A stretch of DNA of 64,000 nt from Prochlorococcus sp. AG-347-I19. GTDB lineage: Bacteria; Cyanobacteriota; Cyanobacteriia; PCC-6307; Cyanobiaceae. Under the pieces are notes generated by a model. That model was given only the letters and a program-made list of their open reading frames with translations, made no database searches and had not been told where the DNA came from. Shown piece by piece: positions 1 through 9,416 of this stretch (within the stretch, counting starts at the first letter, position 1; the number at the start of each line of letters is the position of its first letter). A program made the position numbers and the translations under genes. The stretch covers positions 62,001-126,000 of the forward strand of contig QCBO01000001.1 of the NCBI GenBank assembly GCA_003279105.1. The letters are read 5' to 3'.

Positions 1-842
1 ATAAAAGGTAAGGATATTTTTGTTTTTTGCAATCCAGATAATTCACATTTAGCTTTTTCAGCAGCCTCAGTTAATCTCTGCAAAGCTTGCCTGTCCCTTC
101 TTAGATCAATATCATGTTTAGCAATAAATTTTTCCGCAAGCCAATCAACTATTTTTGAATCAAAATTATTCCCTCCTAGCTGTGTATCACCACAAGTGGC
201 TTTAACATCAAATACACCATTAGAAATTTTTAATAATGAAACGTCAAATGTTCCTCCCCCTAAATCAAAAACCAAAACATTATTAGAAGAACTTTTTTCA
301 AAACCATAAGCTAAAGCTGCTGCTGTAGGTTCATTAAGGATTCTATCTACTTTTATACCAGCCAATATTGCAGAATCCTTTGTAGCTTGTCTTTGAGATT
401 CATTGAAATAGGCAGGGACTGTAATAACAGCAGAGTCAACAGTATCTCCAAGATATGTTTCAGCATCATTAATTAATTTTCTAATTAATGAACTAACTAA
501 TTCTTCTGGTGCATACTCTCTTTCTGTATTTGGACTAAGAACTCTAACGCTTCCAGTATTATTAGATTTCACATTGTAAGGAACAGAAACACTATTCTCA
601 TCTAATTCATCCCAGTCACTGCCAATAAATCTTTTTAGGTTATAAAAGGTATTCTTAGGATTTAGAACAAGTTGTCTTCTTGCTTGATCTCCTATTACTA
701 TTTCTTTGTCTTTTGTAAATCCAACTATTGAAGGTGTAGTTCTAGAACCTTCAGAATTAGCAATAACAATTGGACGGCCAGCTTCTATAACTCCAACAAC
801 AGAGTTAGTAGTACCCAAATCAATTCCAACAATTTGCCCCAT
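1..842 (-). CDS. dnaK: Hsp70 chaperone DnaK, N-terminal part (cut by window edge)
   Basis: ATP-dependent Hsp70 chaperone of the cytosol. The reverse strand reads MGQIVGIDLGTTNSVVGV from an ATG at 842 and stays open to the window start, about 280 residues of the expected 600 or more. Visible are phosphate-1 loop DLGTTNS, VPAYFNESQRQAT, NEPTAAALAYG and the phosphate-2 loop DLGGGTFD, so the nucleotide-binding domain is intact; the substrate-binding half lies outside. The FYNLKRF segment and GQIVGIDLGTTNSVVGV resemble the DnaK1/DnaK3 paralogues of cyanobacteria more than DnaK2, but the paralogue number is an inference. The upstream gap (843-1055) holds no gene. Confidence 0.95.
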   Translation of the reverse strand, partial: MGQIVGIDLGTTNSVVGVIEAGRPIVIANSEGSRTTPSIVGFTKDKEIVIGDQARRQLVLNPKNTFYNLKRFIGSDWDELDENSVSVPYNVKSNNTGSVRVLSPNTEREYAPEELVSSLIRKLINDAETYLGDTVDSAVITVPAYFNESQRQATKDSAILAGIKVDRILNEPTAAALAYGFEKSSSNNVLVFDLGGGTFDVSLLKISNGVFDVKATCGDTQLGGNNFDSKIVDWLAEKFIAKHDIDLRRDRQALQRLTEAAEKAKCELSGLQKTKISLPF

Positions 843-1055
843 GATTTTAGATCGCTAAATTAAAGCAAAATTTACTAATAATTTAATTAATTTTTGTCTT
901 AGATATTTACATATAATAGTAAAAATCAAATATTTTCAACTTAATTTAAATAAATAAGATTATTTATAACTTGTCAAAAATATTACCATCTATTTTAAAT
1001 GAATTTTTAAAGACAAAGGTGTTGATGTATTTAACCAAAATAAATTAAAATAAAA

Positions 1056-1142
1056 CGGAGAGAGAGGGATTCGAACCCTCGATAAAGTTGCCCCTATACA
1101 GCATTTCCAGTGCTGCGCCTTCAACCACTCGGCCACCTCTCC
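1056..1142 (-). tRNA. tRNA-Ser (anticodon GGA)
   Basis: On the reverse strand a cloverleaf runs from GGAGAGG (5' acceptor) to TCTCTCC plus discriminator G. The anticodon stem-loop CAGCA-CTGGAAA-TGCTG gives anticodon GGA, reading UCC/UCU serine codons. A long variable arm (between TATAGGGG and TTTATCGA) and the T-loop GGTTCGAATCCC are typical of class II tRNA-Ser. No CCA is encoded after the discriminator, so the end must be added enzymatically. Confidence 0.95.
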
Positions 1143-1191
1143 CAAGAAAACCATTTTAACCCTTGATCATCCCATTTTAGAGTAAAGTTAT

Positions 1192-1566
1192 TTGAAAAAA
1201 ACTTTCACAGTCACGATTAAAAATAAGGAAACCGGAAAGGTTTACCAAGAGCAGGTTAATAGTGATGATTACATACTTAAGGAATTTGAAAAGAAAGGTT
1301 TCAAACTTGCATTTTCATGTAGAAATGGTTGCTGTACAAGTTGTGCAGTTAAAATTAAATCTGGTACCTTAAAACAACCTGAAGCTATGGGTGTATCTCA
1401 GGCTTTAAAAGACAAAGGTTATGCACTTCTTTGTGTCGCTAAAGCAACTTCAGATCTTGAGGTAGAAACTACATATGAAGATGAAGTTTACGATTTACAA
1501 TTTGGTCAATATTTTGGGAGGGGAAATACAAGAGTTGCACCACCTTGGGAATTTGAGGAAGATTAA
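1192..1566 (+). CDS. plant-type [2Fe-2S] ferredoxin with C-terminal extension
   Basis: Soluble one-electron carrier. Cys43-x4-Cys48-x2-Cys51-x29-Cys81 is the complete plant-type [2Fe-2S] ligand set (SCRNGCCTSC ... LLCVA). At 124 residues it is longer than photosynthetic PetF (about 97), with an acidic/aromatic tail after residue 100, so it is probably one of the secondary cyanobacterial ferredoxins rather than the main photosystem I acceptor. The start is a TTG at 1192; no in-frame ATG precedes the conserved core. It ends 5 nt before the phosphatase gene and likely shares its transcript. Confidence 0.9.
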   Translation: MKKTFTVTIKNKETGKVYQEQVNSDDYILKEFEKKGFKLAFSCRNGCCTSCAVKIKSGTLKQPEAMGVSQALKDKGYALLCVAKATSDLEVETTYEDEVYDLQFGQYFGRGNTRVAPPWEFEED

Positions 1567-1571
1567 CTATC

Positions 1572-2420
1572 ATGTTTGAATTATATGAAATAGAGGAACT
1601 GGCAAATCATGTTAACTTATCCTTTTTGTATGAAATAGCAAAGAATTCCGCTCAAATTGGTAATGAAATTTTAAAAGTTAATTACAATAAAATTCAAAAA
1701 ATATCATCAAAGGGTAGGAAGGGTGATCTAGTTACCAATGTGGATTTGGAAGTTGAAAATAAAATAAAAGAATATTTATTAGAAAAGACACCAAACATAT
1801 CTATAAATGCAGAGGAATCGGGTAAACTAACCAAATCATCGGATTTAACCTGGTGTATAGACCCATTAGACGGGACAACAAATTATTCCCATGGATATCC
1901 TTTTTTTGGGACTTCTATTGGTCTTGTATATAAAAATAAGCCAATAATAGGTGCCATATCAGTACCTTATTTAAATGAACTATATTCAGCCTGTATAGGT
2001 CTGGGCTCATTCTGTAATGATAGTGAACTTAAAGTATCGAATCCCTCTAATCTTTCGCATAGTCTACTTGTAACTGGTTTCTCTTATGACAGATTTGATA
2101 CGGAGGATAATAATTATGCAGAATTTTGTTTTTTAACGCATAAAACTAGAGGTGTTAGAAGAGGAGGTGCAGCAGCAGTTGATCTAGCATTTGTTGCCGC
2201 AGGTAAGGTAGATGGATATTGGGAAAGAGGATTGGAGGTATGGGACCTAGCGGCCGGTGCTATTATTGTTAAAGAGGCTGGCGGTATTATTTCTGATTAT
2301 CCATCAGGCGAATTTAATTTAAGTTCAGGAAGAATTTTAGCTTGTTCTCCAAGCCTTGAGAATGAATTAAAAAATGAACTAGATAAAGTTACTCCATTTA
2401 AAAAAAATCTCTATAACTAA
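1572..2420 (+). CDS. inositol monophosphatase family phosphatase
   Basis: Mg2+-dependent phosphatase of the IMPase/FBPase/CysQ superfamily. The metal-binding set is present: Glu81-Glu82 (NAEES), Asp97-Pro-Leu-Asp100-Gly-Thr-Thr-Asn, and Trp224-Asp225 (EVWDLAAGA). The length of 282 residues suits the family. Substrate cannot be told from sequence; myo-inositol-1-phosphate and histidinol-phosphate are both possible in this family. The hisZ gene follows 18 nt later, which makes a histidinol-phosphate role worth testing but does not prove it. Confidence 0.88.
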   Translation: MFELYEIEELANHVNLSFLYEIAKNSAQIGNEILKVNYNKIQKISSKGRKGDLVTNVDLEVENKIKEYLLEKTPNISINAEESGKLTKSSDLTWCIDPLDGTTNYSHGYPFFGTSIGLVYKNKPIIGAISVPYLNELYSACIGLGSFCNDSELKVSNPSNLSHSLLVTGFSYDRFDTEDNNYAEFCFLTHKTRGVRRGGAAAVDLAFVAAGKVDGYWERGLEVWDLAAGAIIVKEAGGIISDYPSGEFNLSSGRILACSPSLENELKNELDKVTPFKKNLYN

Positions 2421-2438
2421 AATTAGTCAGAAATTAAA

Positions 2439-3590
2439 ATGACCGATATAAAGGAAATTAAATTAGTCGATGTAAAAAATAACTCAAGCATCATAAATAA
2501 TTTAAATAGTATTTATAAACTATGGGGATATGAAGAGGTTTCACCCTCATTTATAAATACTTTAGAGACCATAAAAGGCCGTGGTGTTATTGATGAAAAT
2601 CAGGTTGTAGGAATAGTAAGTAATAATTCATTATGTCTTAGGCCAGAAATGACAACATCAATTGTTAAATTGTCATCTACTAGATTAATAAATAAGAAAA
2701 GACCTATAAGGTTATTCACTAATGGGATGGTTTTTGATAAAAAACAAAATAATAAAAATTCATTTAAATTGCAAGAAAAATTGCAGAGTGGAATTGAATT
2801 AATTGGATATGATACAAAATACCCAGAAATTGAAGTGATAAATATTTTGTTTGATTCAATTGATAATATTAATTTGAAGGATTGTTGTAATTTATTTCTA
2901 CTAGTAAGCACCACAAAAATAATGGACTTGATACTGAAGAAATATAAGAATAATAATTTTGAAGAAATTAAGAAAAGTCTGGTTAATTTTGATCAGGATA
3001 ATTTATCTAAATTAGGAATAGATGAAGATGATAAATATATTCTTAAAGATCTTTTATTCACAAGAGGAGAGCCAATTGCAATATTAAATAAATTAAAAAC
3101 TATATATGGCACTAGTAAAAAATTAGATGACTTAAATTTTTTATTTGAAACATTATCAAAAATATCAAATAAATATGGTGTTAAATTACAACTTGATCCT
3201 ACTTTTCAACCTCACTTGAATTTATATGAAGGAATAGTTTTTCAACTAATAGGGGATAATGGTAAAAATAAAAGCGTCATCGCAAAAGGCGGAAGATATG
3301 ATGAGTTAGTAAGATCATTTAGTCCTAATGAGAAAATATTTAATGGGATTGGATTTACAATTTCAGTTGACATTTTAAGAAATTTAATTAAGGAAGAAAA
3401 GACAGATAAAAAAAAGATTTTATTGATGTTTAAAGAATCTTATTTGTTAGAAAAAGGTATGAATGAACAAAAATTACAACAGAAAAAAGGAAATATTGCT
3501 GTCTTACATCTAAATCCAATTAATGATTTGGCTAAAGCCAATCAAATTATGAAAGAAAATAATTGTAGTGAGATTTTGTGGGTTAAATAA
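2439..3590 (+). CDS. hisZ: HisZ, ATP phosphoribosyltransferase regulatory subunit
   Basis: Class II HisRS-like protein that partners the short HisG to form the first enzyme of histidine synthesis. HisRS-type landmarks are visible: LRPEMTTSIVKL (motif 1/2 region), RLFTNGMVFD, and the C-terminal AKGGRYDELVRSF ... GIGFTISVDIL block. At 383 residues and without an anticodon-binding domain it matches HisZ, not HisRS. The protein is Lys/Asn/Ile-rich as expected for this genome. It is transcribed with the upstream phosphatase (18 nt gap). HisG is not in the window. Confidence 0.85.
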   Translation: MTDIKEIKLVDVKNNSSIINNLNSIYKLWGYEEVSPSFINTLETIKGRGVIDENQVVGIVSNNSLCLRPEMTTSIVKLSSTRLINKKRPIRLFTNGMVFDKKQNNKNSFKLQEKLQSGIELIGYDTKYPEIEVINILFDSIDNINLKDCCNLFLLVSTTKIMDLILKKYKNNNFEEIKKSLVNFDQDNLSKLGIDEDDKYILKDLLFTRGEPIAILNKLKTIYGTSKKLDDLNFLFETLSKISNKYGVKLQLDPTFQPHLNLYEGIVFQLIGDNGKNKSVIAKGGRYDELVRSFSPNEKIFNGIGFTISVDILRNLIKEEKTDKKKILLMFKESYLLEKGMNEQKLQQKKGNIAVLHLNPINDLAKANQIMKENNCSEILWVK

Positions 3591-3708
3591 AACCTTATAT
3601 AAATTTATTTAACTATTAAATACATATATTGTTCGGACAATACTCCTAATTAAACTTGATTAAGTAGTTTTTACGAAATAAGATTTAATATGTTTGATTT
3701 TTTTTTAA

Positions 3709-5613
3709 ATGGAAAGAGGCGAAATTCGTATTAATACCGAAAATATTTTCCCAATTATCAAGAAGGCAGTATATTCTGACCATGAAATCTTTTTAAGAGA
3801 ACTTGTTAGTAATAGTGTTGACGCAATTAGTAAAAGAAGAATGGCCTCTATGGCAGGTGATTGCGAAAATACTGAGGAGGCTCAAGTAAAAATAACGATT
3901 AACCGCGAAAAAAATACGTTAACAATTTCCGATAATGGAATTGGAATGAATGATGAAGAAATTAAGAAGTACATAAATCAAGTTGCATTTTCTAGTGCTG
4001 AAGAATTCCTAACAAAATACAAAAAAGATAATGATGAATTCATAGGTCACTTTGGACTAGGTTTTTATTCAAGTTTCATGGTTGCAGATAAAGTTGATAT
4101 ATTAACTAAGTCTGCAATTGGGGAATCAAAAGCTTTCAAATGGTCTTGTGATGGATCACCAAATTTCACTTTGGAGGAATCAGAAAGGGAGACAATTGGT
4201 ACAGATGTAATTCTTCACCTACTTGAAGAAGAAAAAGAGTTTATTGAGCCTGAAAGGATTAAATCACTCATTAAAAAATATTGTGATTTTATGCAAATAG
4301 ATGTTTTATTAGAAGGAGAGACAATTAATAAGAAAAATCCTCCTTGGAGAAAACAACCTAGTGAATTAAAAGATGAAGATTATATTGAGTTATATAAATA
4401 TCTTTATCCTTTTCAGGGAGATCCACTGTTATGGATTCATCTAAATACAGATTATCCATATGACATACAAGGGATATTATATTTTCCAAAGTTGTCAGGC
4501 AGAGCTGATTGGGAAAAGGGAGAAATAAAATTATTCTGTAATCAAGTATTCGTTAGCGATTCAATTAAAGAGATAGTACCAAAATACCTCTTGCCTCTAA
4601 GAGGAGTTATTGACTCTACAGATATACCTCTAAATGTTAGTAGAAGTGCATTACAAACAGATAGAAAAGTAAGGTCTATATCATCATTTATCTCAAAAAA
4701 AATCGCTAATAAACTGAAGGATTTGATAAAAAATTCTCCAGAATTTTATGCTGAAATTTGGGATTCAATTTCTGCTTTTATTAAGATTGGTGCTATCGAA
4801 GATGAAAAATTTGCCGATTTAGTCAATAACAGTATAATTTTTGAAACAATAATAAATTCTGAGAAAGATATAACTAAATATATTGAAAATAAATCCCTCA
4901 TTAAGTCCAATGATAAATATTTCACAACTCTCGCAAATTACAATGAGCGAAATAAATTTACTGATTCTAATAAAATAATTTACTGTTCAGATTTGATATC
5001 ACAATCTAGTGCATTAAATATCTGTTTATCTGATAATAAAGAAGTTATTAAATCAGATCCCTTAATTGACGCGCAATTTCTTCCATGGTTGGAAAGTAAA
5101 AATGAAGATTTTCAATTCCAAAGAGTAGATTCAGAAATAAATGAACTAGAAGATAAAGAATCAAAAGAAATTGTAGATAAAGATGGAAAATCAAATACAG
5201 AAAATCTTAGAGATACTATAGTTAAGGCCCTTAACAATGAAAAAGTAACAGTTAAAGTGCAGTCACTTTCAAGTAAAGATGCTCCACCAGCGATGATTTT
5301 GCTTCCAGAACAAATGAGAAGAATAAATGATATGGGAGCTTACATGGAACAAAAGATGCCTGGCTTACCTGAATATCATGTACTCTTAATTAACAAAGAA
5401 CATCCACTTATTGCTGGTCTTAATAAAATTACAGGCAACAAAATAATTATCGATGAAAAAGATCCTATTGAGAATCAATTGGCATCTAAAATTGCAAATC
5501 ATGTTTACGATATGGCTAAGCTTTCAGTTGGTGGATTAGATCAAGAACAGATCATTAATTTACAAAATAATAATGCCGAATTAATTTCAGAATTACTTAA
5601 TTCAACAAATTGA
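3709..5613 (+). CDS. htpG: Hsp90 chaperone HtpG
   Basis: Bacterial Hsp90, an ATP-driven dimeric chaperone. The GHKL ATPase domain shows ELVSNSVDA (about 31-39), DNGIGM (about 83-88) and the lid motif GHFGLGFYSSFMVA. The middle domain carries the arginine-containing segment PLNVSRSALQTD, and the C-terminal dimerisation domain closes the 634 residues, a normal length. A 118-nt AT-rich leader precedes it, containing TTGTTCGGACAA, a short imperfect dyad; no CIRCE element is visible. The next gene is rpmB. Confidence 0.96.
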   Translation: MERGEIRINTENIFPIIKKAVYSDHEIFLRELVSNSVDAISKRRMASMAGDCENTEEAQVKITINREKNTLTISDNGIGMNDEEIKKYINQVAFSSAEEFLTKYKKDNDEFIGHFGLGFYSSFMVADKVDILTKSAIGESKAFKWSCDGSPNFTLEESERETIGTDVILHLLEEEKEFIEPERIKSLIKKYCDFMQIDVLLEGETINKKNPPWRKQPSELKDEDYIELYKYLYPFQGDPLLWIHLNTDYPYDIQGILYFPKLSGRADWEKGEIKLFCNQVFVSDSIKEIVPKYLLPLRGVIDSTDIPLNVSRSALQTDRKVRSISSFISKKIANKLKDLIKNSPEFYAEIWDSISAFIKIGAIEDEKFADLVNNSIIFETIINSEKDITKYIENKSLIKSNDKYFTTLANYNERNKFTDSNKIIYCSDLISQSSALNICLSDNKEVIKSDPLIDAQFLPWLESKNEDFQFQRVDSEINELEDKESKEIVDKDGKSNTENLRDTIVKALNNEKVTVKVQSLSSKDAPPAMILLPEQMRRINDMGAYMEQKMPGLPEYHVLLINKEHPLIAGLNKITGNKIIIDEKDPIENQLASKIANHVYDMAKLSVGGLDQEQIINLQNNNAELISELLNSTN

Positions 5614-5652
5614 GCCATATGGTAGAATTTTTAAAGATATAACTAAATAAAT

Positions 5653-5889
5653 ATGTCAAGAGTTTGCGAACTCACCGGTGCAAAAGCTAATAACGGTATG
5701 GCAGTTAGTCACTCACATATTCGCACAAAAAAATTGCAACAAGTTAATCTCCAAAAAAGGAGACTATGGTGGGAAGAGGGCAAAAAATGGGTAAATATAA
5801 AAATAAGTACCAAAGCCCTAAAGTCTATACAAAAAGTAGGTTTAGATAAATTTGCTAAATCAAATGGAGTTGATTTAAAAAAATTCTAA
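5653..5889 (+). CDS. rpmB: 50S ribosomal protein L28
   Basis: Small basic ribosomal protein of 78 residues. It begins [15 protein letters not shown] and contains [10 protein letters not shown], both hallmarks of L28, and the length is typical. It lacks the second pair of zinc-ligand cysteines, so it is probably the zinc-independent form. It lies 39 nt after htpG and 5 nt before the peroxiredoxin gene on the same strand. Confidence 0.96.
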   Translation: MSRVCELTGAKANNGMAVSHSHIRTKKLQQVNLQKRRLWWEEGKKWVNIKISTKALKSIQKVGLDKFAKSNGVDLKKF

Positions 5890-5894
5890 ATTTG

Positions 5895-6428
5895 ATGAGA
5901 AATTTAGTTGCAAGTATATTAATTCCATTTATTCTTTTATTTAATTGTAATTCAGCCTTCTCTTTTGATTTTGCTCCTGAAGTTGGTGATTATGCTCCTA
6001 AATTTCAGTTAGAAGGTTTCAATAAAAACATAAAAACAAAAAAAATATGGGAATTAAGTGATTTTGAAGGTCAATGGCTAATTATATATTTTTATCCAAA
6101 AGACTTTACAGCAGGTTGCACTCTTGAAGCTAAAGGTTTTTCGGAATTAAAAAAAGATTTTTCAAAATATAATGCCGAAATTGTTGGCATAAGCGCTGAT
6201 AATCAAGATTCTCATGAAAGTTTCTGCAGCGAAAAATCCATAAACTACACTTTATTATCTGATCCTGACGGAATTATTAGTGATAAATATGGTTCCTGGA
6301 TTCCTCCATTCTCAGATAGAAATACTTTTTTGATATCTCCAGATGGGAAAATTACTTATAGATGGATTAGTGTTCTACCAATAAATCATGCTAAAGAAGT
6401 TCTCAACGTTTTAAAGAAAAAAATATAA
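5895..6428 (+). CDS. exported PrxQ/BCP-type peroxiredoxin
   Basis: Thiol peroxidase of the AhpC/TSA fold. DFTAGCTLEAKGF places the peroxidatic cysteine at residue 75. The Cys five positions later that resolves classical PrxQ enzymes is absent (Lys80); Cys111 (SFCSEKS) is the other candidate. Residues 1-24 form a hydrophobic signal segment ending AFSF, so it probably acts in the lumen or periplasm. The open frame begins with TTG-ATG; I chose the ATG at 5895. It overlaps nothing and follows rpmB by 5 nt. Confidence 0.88.
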   Translation: MRNLVASILIPFILLFNCNSAFSFDFAPEVGDYAPKFQLEGFNKNIKTKKIWELSDFEGQWLIIYFYPKDFTAGCTLEAKGFSELKKDFSKYNAEIVGISADNQDSHESFCSEKSINYTLLSDPDGIISDKYGSWIPPFSDRNTFLISPDGKITYRWISVLPINHAKEVLNVLKKKI

Positions 6429-6432
6429 TATT

Positions 6433-6735
6433 TTGCACGAATTATCATTTGGAACTTGGTTAATTCATATCTCATCAGTAATTGAATGGATTTTTGTAAT
6501 ATTAGTCATAAACAAAATTTCTACATATAAAAAATATAATTTATTTTTTTGGTTAAGCTTTGCTATGGTACCAAACTTAATAGGCGCTATGTGTGCAATC
6601 ACCTGGCATATCTATGACAACCAAGAAAATCTTTACGGTCTAGTATCACTTCAAGGAATATTTACATTTATAGGAAATTCAACATTAGCCTTAGCTGCAA
6701 TAATAATATTTAAAGGAAAAGAGACTTATGAATGA
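6433..6735 (+). CDS. DUF2499 membrane protein
   Basis: Integral membrane protein of 100 residues with about three hydrophobic helices. WLIHISSVIEWIF and the AMCAITWHIYDN segment match the DUF2499 family found in cyanobacteria and plastid-bearing plants. Function unknown. The start is TTG at 6433, 4 nt after the peroxiredoxin stop. Its 3' end overlaps the next gene by 8 nt, which implies translational coupling. The partner DUF3593 gene and nearby psaK suggest a thylakoid context (inference). Confidence 0.75.
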   Translation: MHELSFGTWLIHISSVIEWIFVILVINKISTYKKYNLFFWLSFAMVPNLIGAMCAITWHIYDNQENLYGLVSLQGIFTFIGNSTLALAAIIIFKGKETYE

Positions 6736-7063
6736 TTTATTTTTTAAATTTATAGAAAAATTAGGTTCAATTGATAACACATTATTGTTTGCAGTATCAA
6801 TAATTCCATATGCAATATTTTTGTTCTACTTATATAAAATTAAATCTATTAATAATTTTGTAAAAACAGGATTTTCATTAACTGTTTTATTCGTATTCAT
6901 AACTATATTGGTATCTATCTTCACACTAAATTACTATGGTAAAACCCTTGTTGAGGTTGACTTCTTGCATGGCTTTGCAGAATCCTTCCTAACTCTAAGT
7001 GATTTTGTTATTCTATTTGGATTTATGAAGTTGTTAAATAGTTTAGAAGTAAACAACTCTTAA
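6728..7063 (+). CDS. DUF3593 membrane protein
   Basis: Protein of 111 residues with three predicted membrane helices (about 18-37, 48-68, 83-105). VDFLHGFAESFLTLSDFVILFGF is the recognisable conserved stretch of DUF3593, a family seen next to DUF2499 in cyanobacteria. Function unknown. The ATG lies inside the end of the DUF2499 gene, so the two are almost certainly one transcript and probably one complex. psaK follows on the same strand after 66 nt. Confidence 0.72.
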   Translation: MNDLFFKFIEKLGSIDNTLLFAVSIIPYAIFLFYLYKIKSINNFVKTGFSLTVLFVFITILVSIFTLNYYGKTLVEVDFLHGFAESFLTLSDFVILFGFMKLLNSLEVNNS

Positions 7064-7129
7064 GACCTTTTACAATTTTGTGTTTTTTAGCTAAAAGTAT
7101 TAGAGAATATATGAAAATAACGATTTTTT

Positions 7130-7390
7130 ATGTTTACTACATTATTTGCAGCTGCAGATCCAGCAACTTTTTCATGGTCTCCAAAGTGTGCCGTCGTAAT
7201 GATTGCATGTAATGTTTTTGCTTATGCAATTGCTAGAGCAACAATAAGAAAACCTAATGAAGGTTTCGAAATACCTAATTCAAAATTCTTTGGTGGTTTA
7301 AGTCACGCTTCAGTTGTAGGTGCTAATTGCCTAGGTCATATTTTCGGAATTGGAGCTATCTTAGGATTAGCCTCACGTGGTGTTTTATAA
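7130..7390 (+). CDS. psaK: photosystem I subunit PsaK
   Basis: Two-helix peripheral subunit of photosystem I in the thylakoid membrane. WSPKCAVVMIACNVFAYAIA (helix 1), the IRKPNEG loop and the second helix near GHIFGIGAILGL match PsaK. Length 86 is normal. A perfect 12-nt palindrome TTTTAGCTAAAA (7085-7096) sits 34 nt before the start and TTTTACA (7069-7075) just before it; neither is assigned. The gene ends 20 nt from the convergent dxs stop. Confidence 0.93.
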   Translation: MFTTLFAAADPATFSWSPKCAVVMIACNVFAYAIARATIRKPNEGFEIPNSKFFGGLSHASVVGANCLGHIFGIGAILGLASRGVL

Positions 7391-7410
7391 AAATTTATTG
7401 TATTAATTTT

Positions 7411-9300
7411 TTAATTATTTAACTTAAATTTCCTAACAATTTTATCGGCCATCTGATCAGGCATAAGTCCAAGTTTTTCTTTACTCTGATCAGGTGAAGC
7501 ATGATCAACTAAAACATCAGGTATACCAATTCTGTATACAGGAATGTTTATTTCATTATCATTAAATAATTCAATTATTGCCGAACCAAATCCTCCTATT
7601 AATGTTCCTTCTTCCATGGTTACAACTTTTTGAATCCTACTTCCTAATGCAATAATAAGATTTTTATCGAGAGGTTTAACAAATCTTGCATTAACAATGC
7701 ATGGATTAATGTTCATATTTTTTAAGATTTTTGCTGTTTCGATAGCAGATGCGACCATTGATCCATAAGCAATAATTAAAATATCTTCTCCTTCTTCAAG
7801 TATTTCAGCTTCTCCTATATTCAAAGGTTCCCAACCCTCATCCATTACAGCCACCCCTAATCCAGAACCTCTGGGAATTCTTAGAGCTGTTGGACCATTA
7901 TGGTTAATTGATGTTATTAACATTCTCTGTAACTCAGACTCATCTTTTGGTGCCATCAATACAAAATTAGGTATAGATCTCATATAACTGATATCGTACT
8001 GACCTTGATGAGTAGGACCGTCAGCCCCAACTATTCCAGCTCTATCAAGTACAAACGAAACAGGTAAATTTTGTATCCCTACATCATGAATCAATTGATC
8101 GAAAGCACGTTGGAGAAAAGTACTATAAATAGCTACAACGGGTTTAAGACCATCGCACGACATTCCTGCCGCAAGAGTAACTGCATGTTGTTCTGCTATA
8201 CCTACATCAATATATTGATCTGGAATATTTTTCTGCAATATATCTAAACCAGTACCTGTAGCCATTGCTGCTGTAATTCCAACAACTTTACTATCTTGTT
8301 CACATATCTTTAGTAAGGTCTGACCAAAGATTTTACTATAACTAACTGGCTTAGGTTTCTTTGATGGAATAGATTTTCCAGTTGTAAGATCAAAAGCAGA
8401 CTGGGCGTGATAACCTACTTGATCAGCTTCTGCATAAGGGTAACCTTTTCCTTTTGTTGTAACTACATGGACAAGTACAGGTCTTTTAAGTTTATGGGCA
8501 GCGTTAAAAGTCTTAACTAAGTTACCAATATCATGACCATCAATTGGACCCATATATGTAAATCCAAGTTCTTCAAAAACAGCACCAACCTTAGGCACAG
8601 ATAGCCGTCTAACGCTTCCTTTAATATTTTTGAGTTCTTCTGGAATATCCTTACCGATTAAGGGAATATTTTTAACACTCTCTTGCACACTATCGGACAA
8701 AAATTGCAATGGGGGACTTACTCTTACCTTATTTAAGTAAGATGATAGGGCTCCAACCGGAGGTGAAATAGACATATCATTATCGTTCAATATTACAACT
8801 AAAGGGGTATTTGGTAAGTGACCTGCATGATTTATAGCTTCTAATGCCATTCCTCCAGTTAGTGCTCCATCTCCAATAATGGCTACACATTTATAATTTT
8901 CACCTTTTCTATCTCTAGCTATTGCCATTCCTAGAGCCGCAGAAATAGAAGTACTTGCATGTCCGGCACCAAAATGATCAAATTTACTTTCACTTCTTTT
9001 TAGATATCCAGCGACTCCATTTTGTTGTCTTAGAGAATCAAATTGACTGAAACGTCCTGTAATTAATTTATGAGGGTAACCTTGATGTCCTACATCCCAT
9101 ACAACTTTGTCAAAATCAAAATCAAGAGTTTGATATAGAGCCAATGTTAACTCAACTACACCTAATCCTGGACCAAGATGTCCTCCACTAGTAGATACTA
9201 CTTGAAGATGTCTTTCTCTGATTTGACAAGCAATTTCTTCTAATTGTGAAACTGTTAAGCCATGAAGTTGATTTGGATGACTTAACTCACTTAAAAGCAT
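7411..9300 (-). CDS. dxs: 1-deoxy-D-xylulose-5-phosphate synthase
   Basis: First enzyme of the MEP isoprenoid pathway: condenses pyruvate with glyceraldehyde 3-phosphate using thiamine diphosphate. Recognised by [10 protein letters not shown], the TPP motif [28 protein letters not shown] and the transketolase-like [15 protein letters not shown]. Length 629 is typical. Starts with ATG at 9300, facing ilvA across a 116-nt divergent gap that must hold both promoters. ispE, a later MEP step, is also in this window (31933-32868). Confidence 0.97.
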   Translation of the reverse strand: MLLSELSHPNQLHGLTVSQLEEIACQIRERHLQVVSTSGGHLGPGLGVVELTLALYQTLDFDFDKVVWDVGHQGYPHKLITGRFSQFDSLRQQNGVAGYLKRSESKFDHFGAGHASTSISAALGMAIARDRKGENYKCVAIIGDGALTGGMALEAINHAGHLPNTPLVVILNDNDMSISPPVGALSSYLNKVRVSPPLQFLSDSVQESVKNIPLIGKDIPEELKNIKGSVRRLSVPKVGAVFEELGFTYMGPIDGHDIGNLVKTFNAAHKLKRPVLVHVVTTKGKGYPYAEADQVGYHAQSAFDLTTGKSIPSKKPKPVSYSKIFGQTLLKICEQDSKVVGITAAMATGTGLDILQKNIPDQYIDVGIAEQHAVTLAAGMSCDGLKPVVAIYSTFLQRAFDQLIHDVGIQNLPVSFVLDRAGIVGADGPTHQGQYDISYMRSIPNFVLMAPKDESELQRMLITSINHNGPTALRIPRGSGLGVAVMDEGWEPLNIGEAEILEEGEDILIIAYGSMVASAIETAKILKNMNINPCIVNARFVKPLDKNLIIALGSRIQKVVTMEEGTLIGGFGSAIIELFNDNEINIPVYRIGIPDVLVDHASPDQSKEKLGLMPDQMADKIVRKFKLNN

Positions 9301-9416
9301 TTAACAAAAATTGGTATCTATATAATCTAAAACGCCGAGGTGCAAAATGAGTATTTTTTTTTAAATAGATCATGTAATGTTTTATTAGATTAATAAATAA
9401 TGCTAAAAATATATAT

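Noticed and set aside
3630-3646. TTGTTCGGACAA before htpG as a heat-shock operator
   Set aside because: It does not match CIRCE and its arms are only 4 bp.
7069-7096. TTTTACA and a TTTTAGCTAAAA palindrome before psaK as an HLR1 (RpaB) site
   Set aside because: Only one HLR1 half-site matches; the second half is poor at the required spacing. The palindrome is short and AT-rich.
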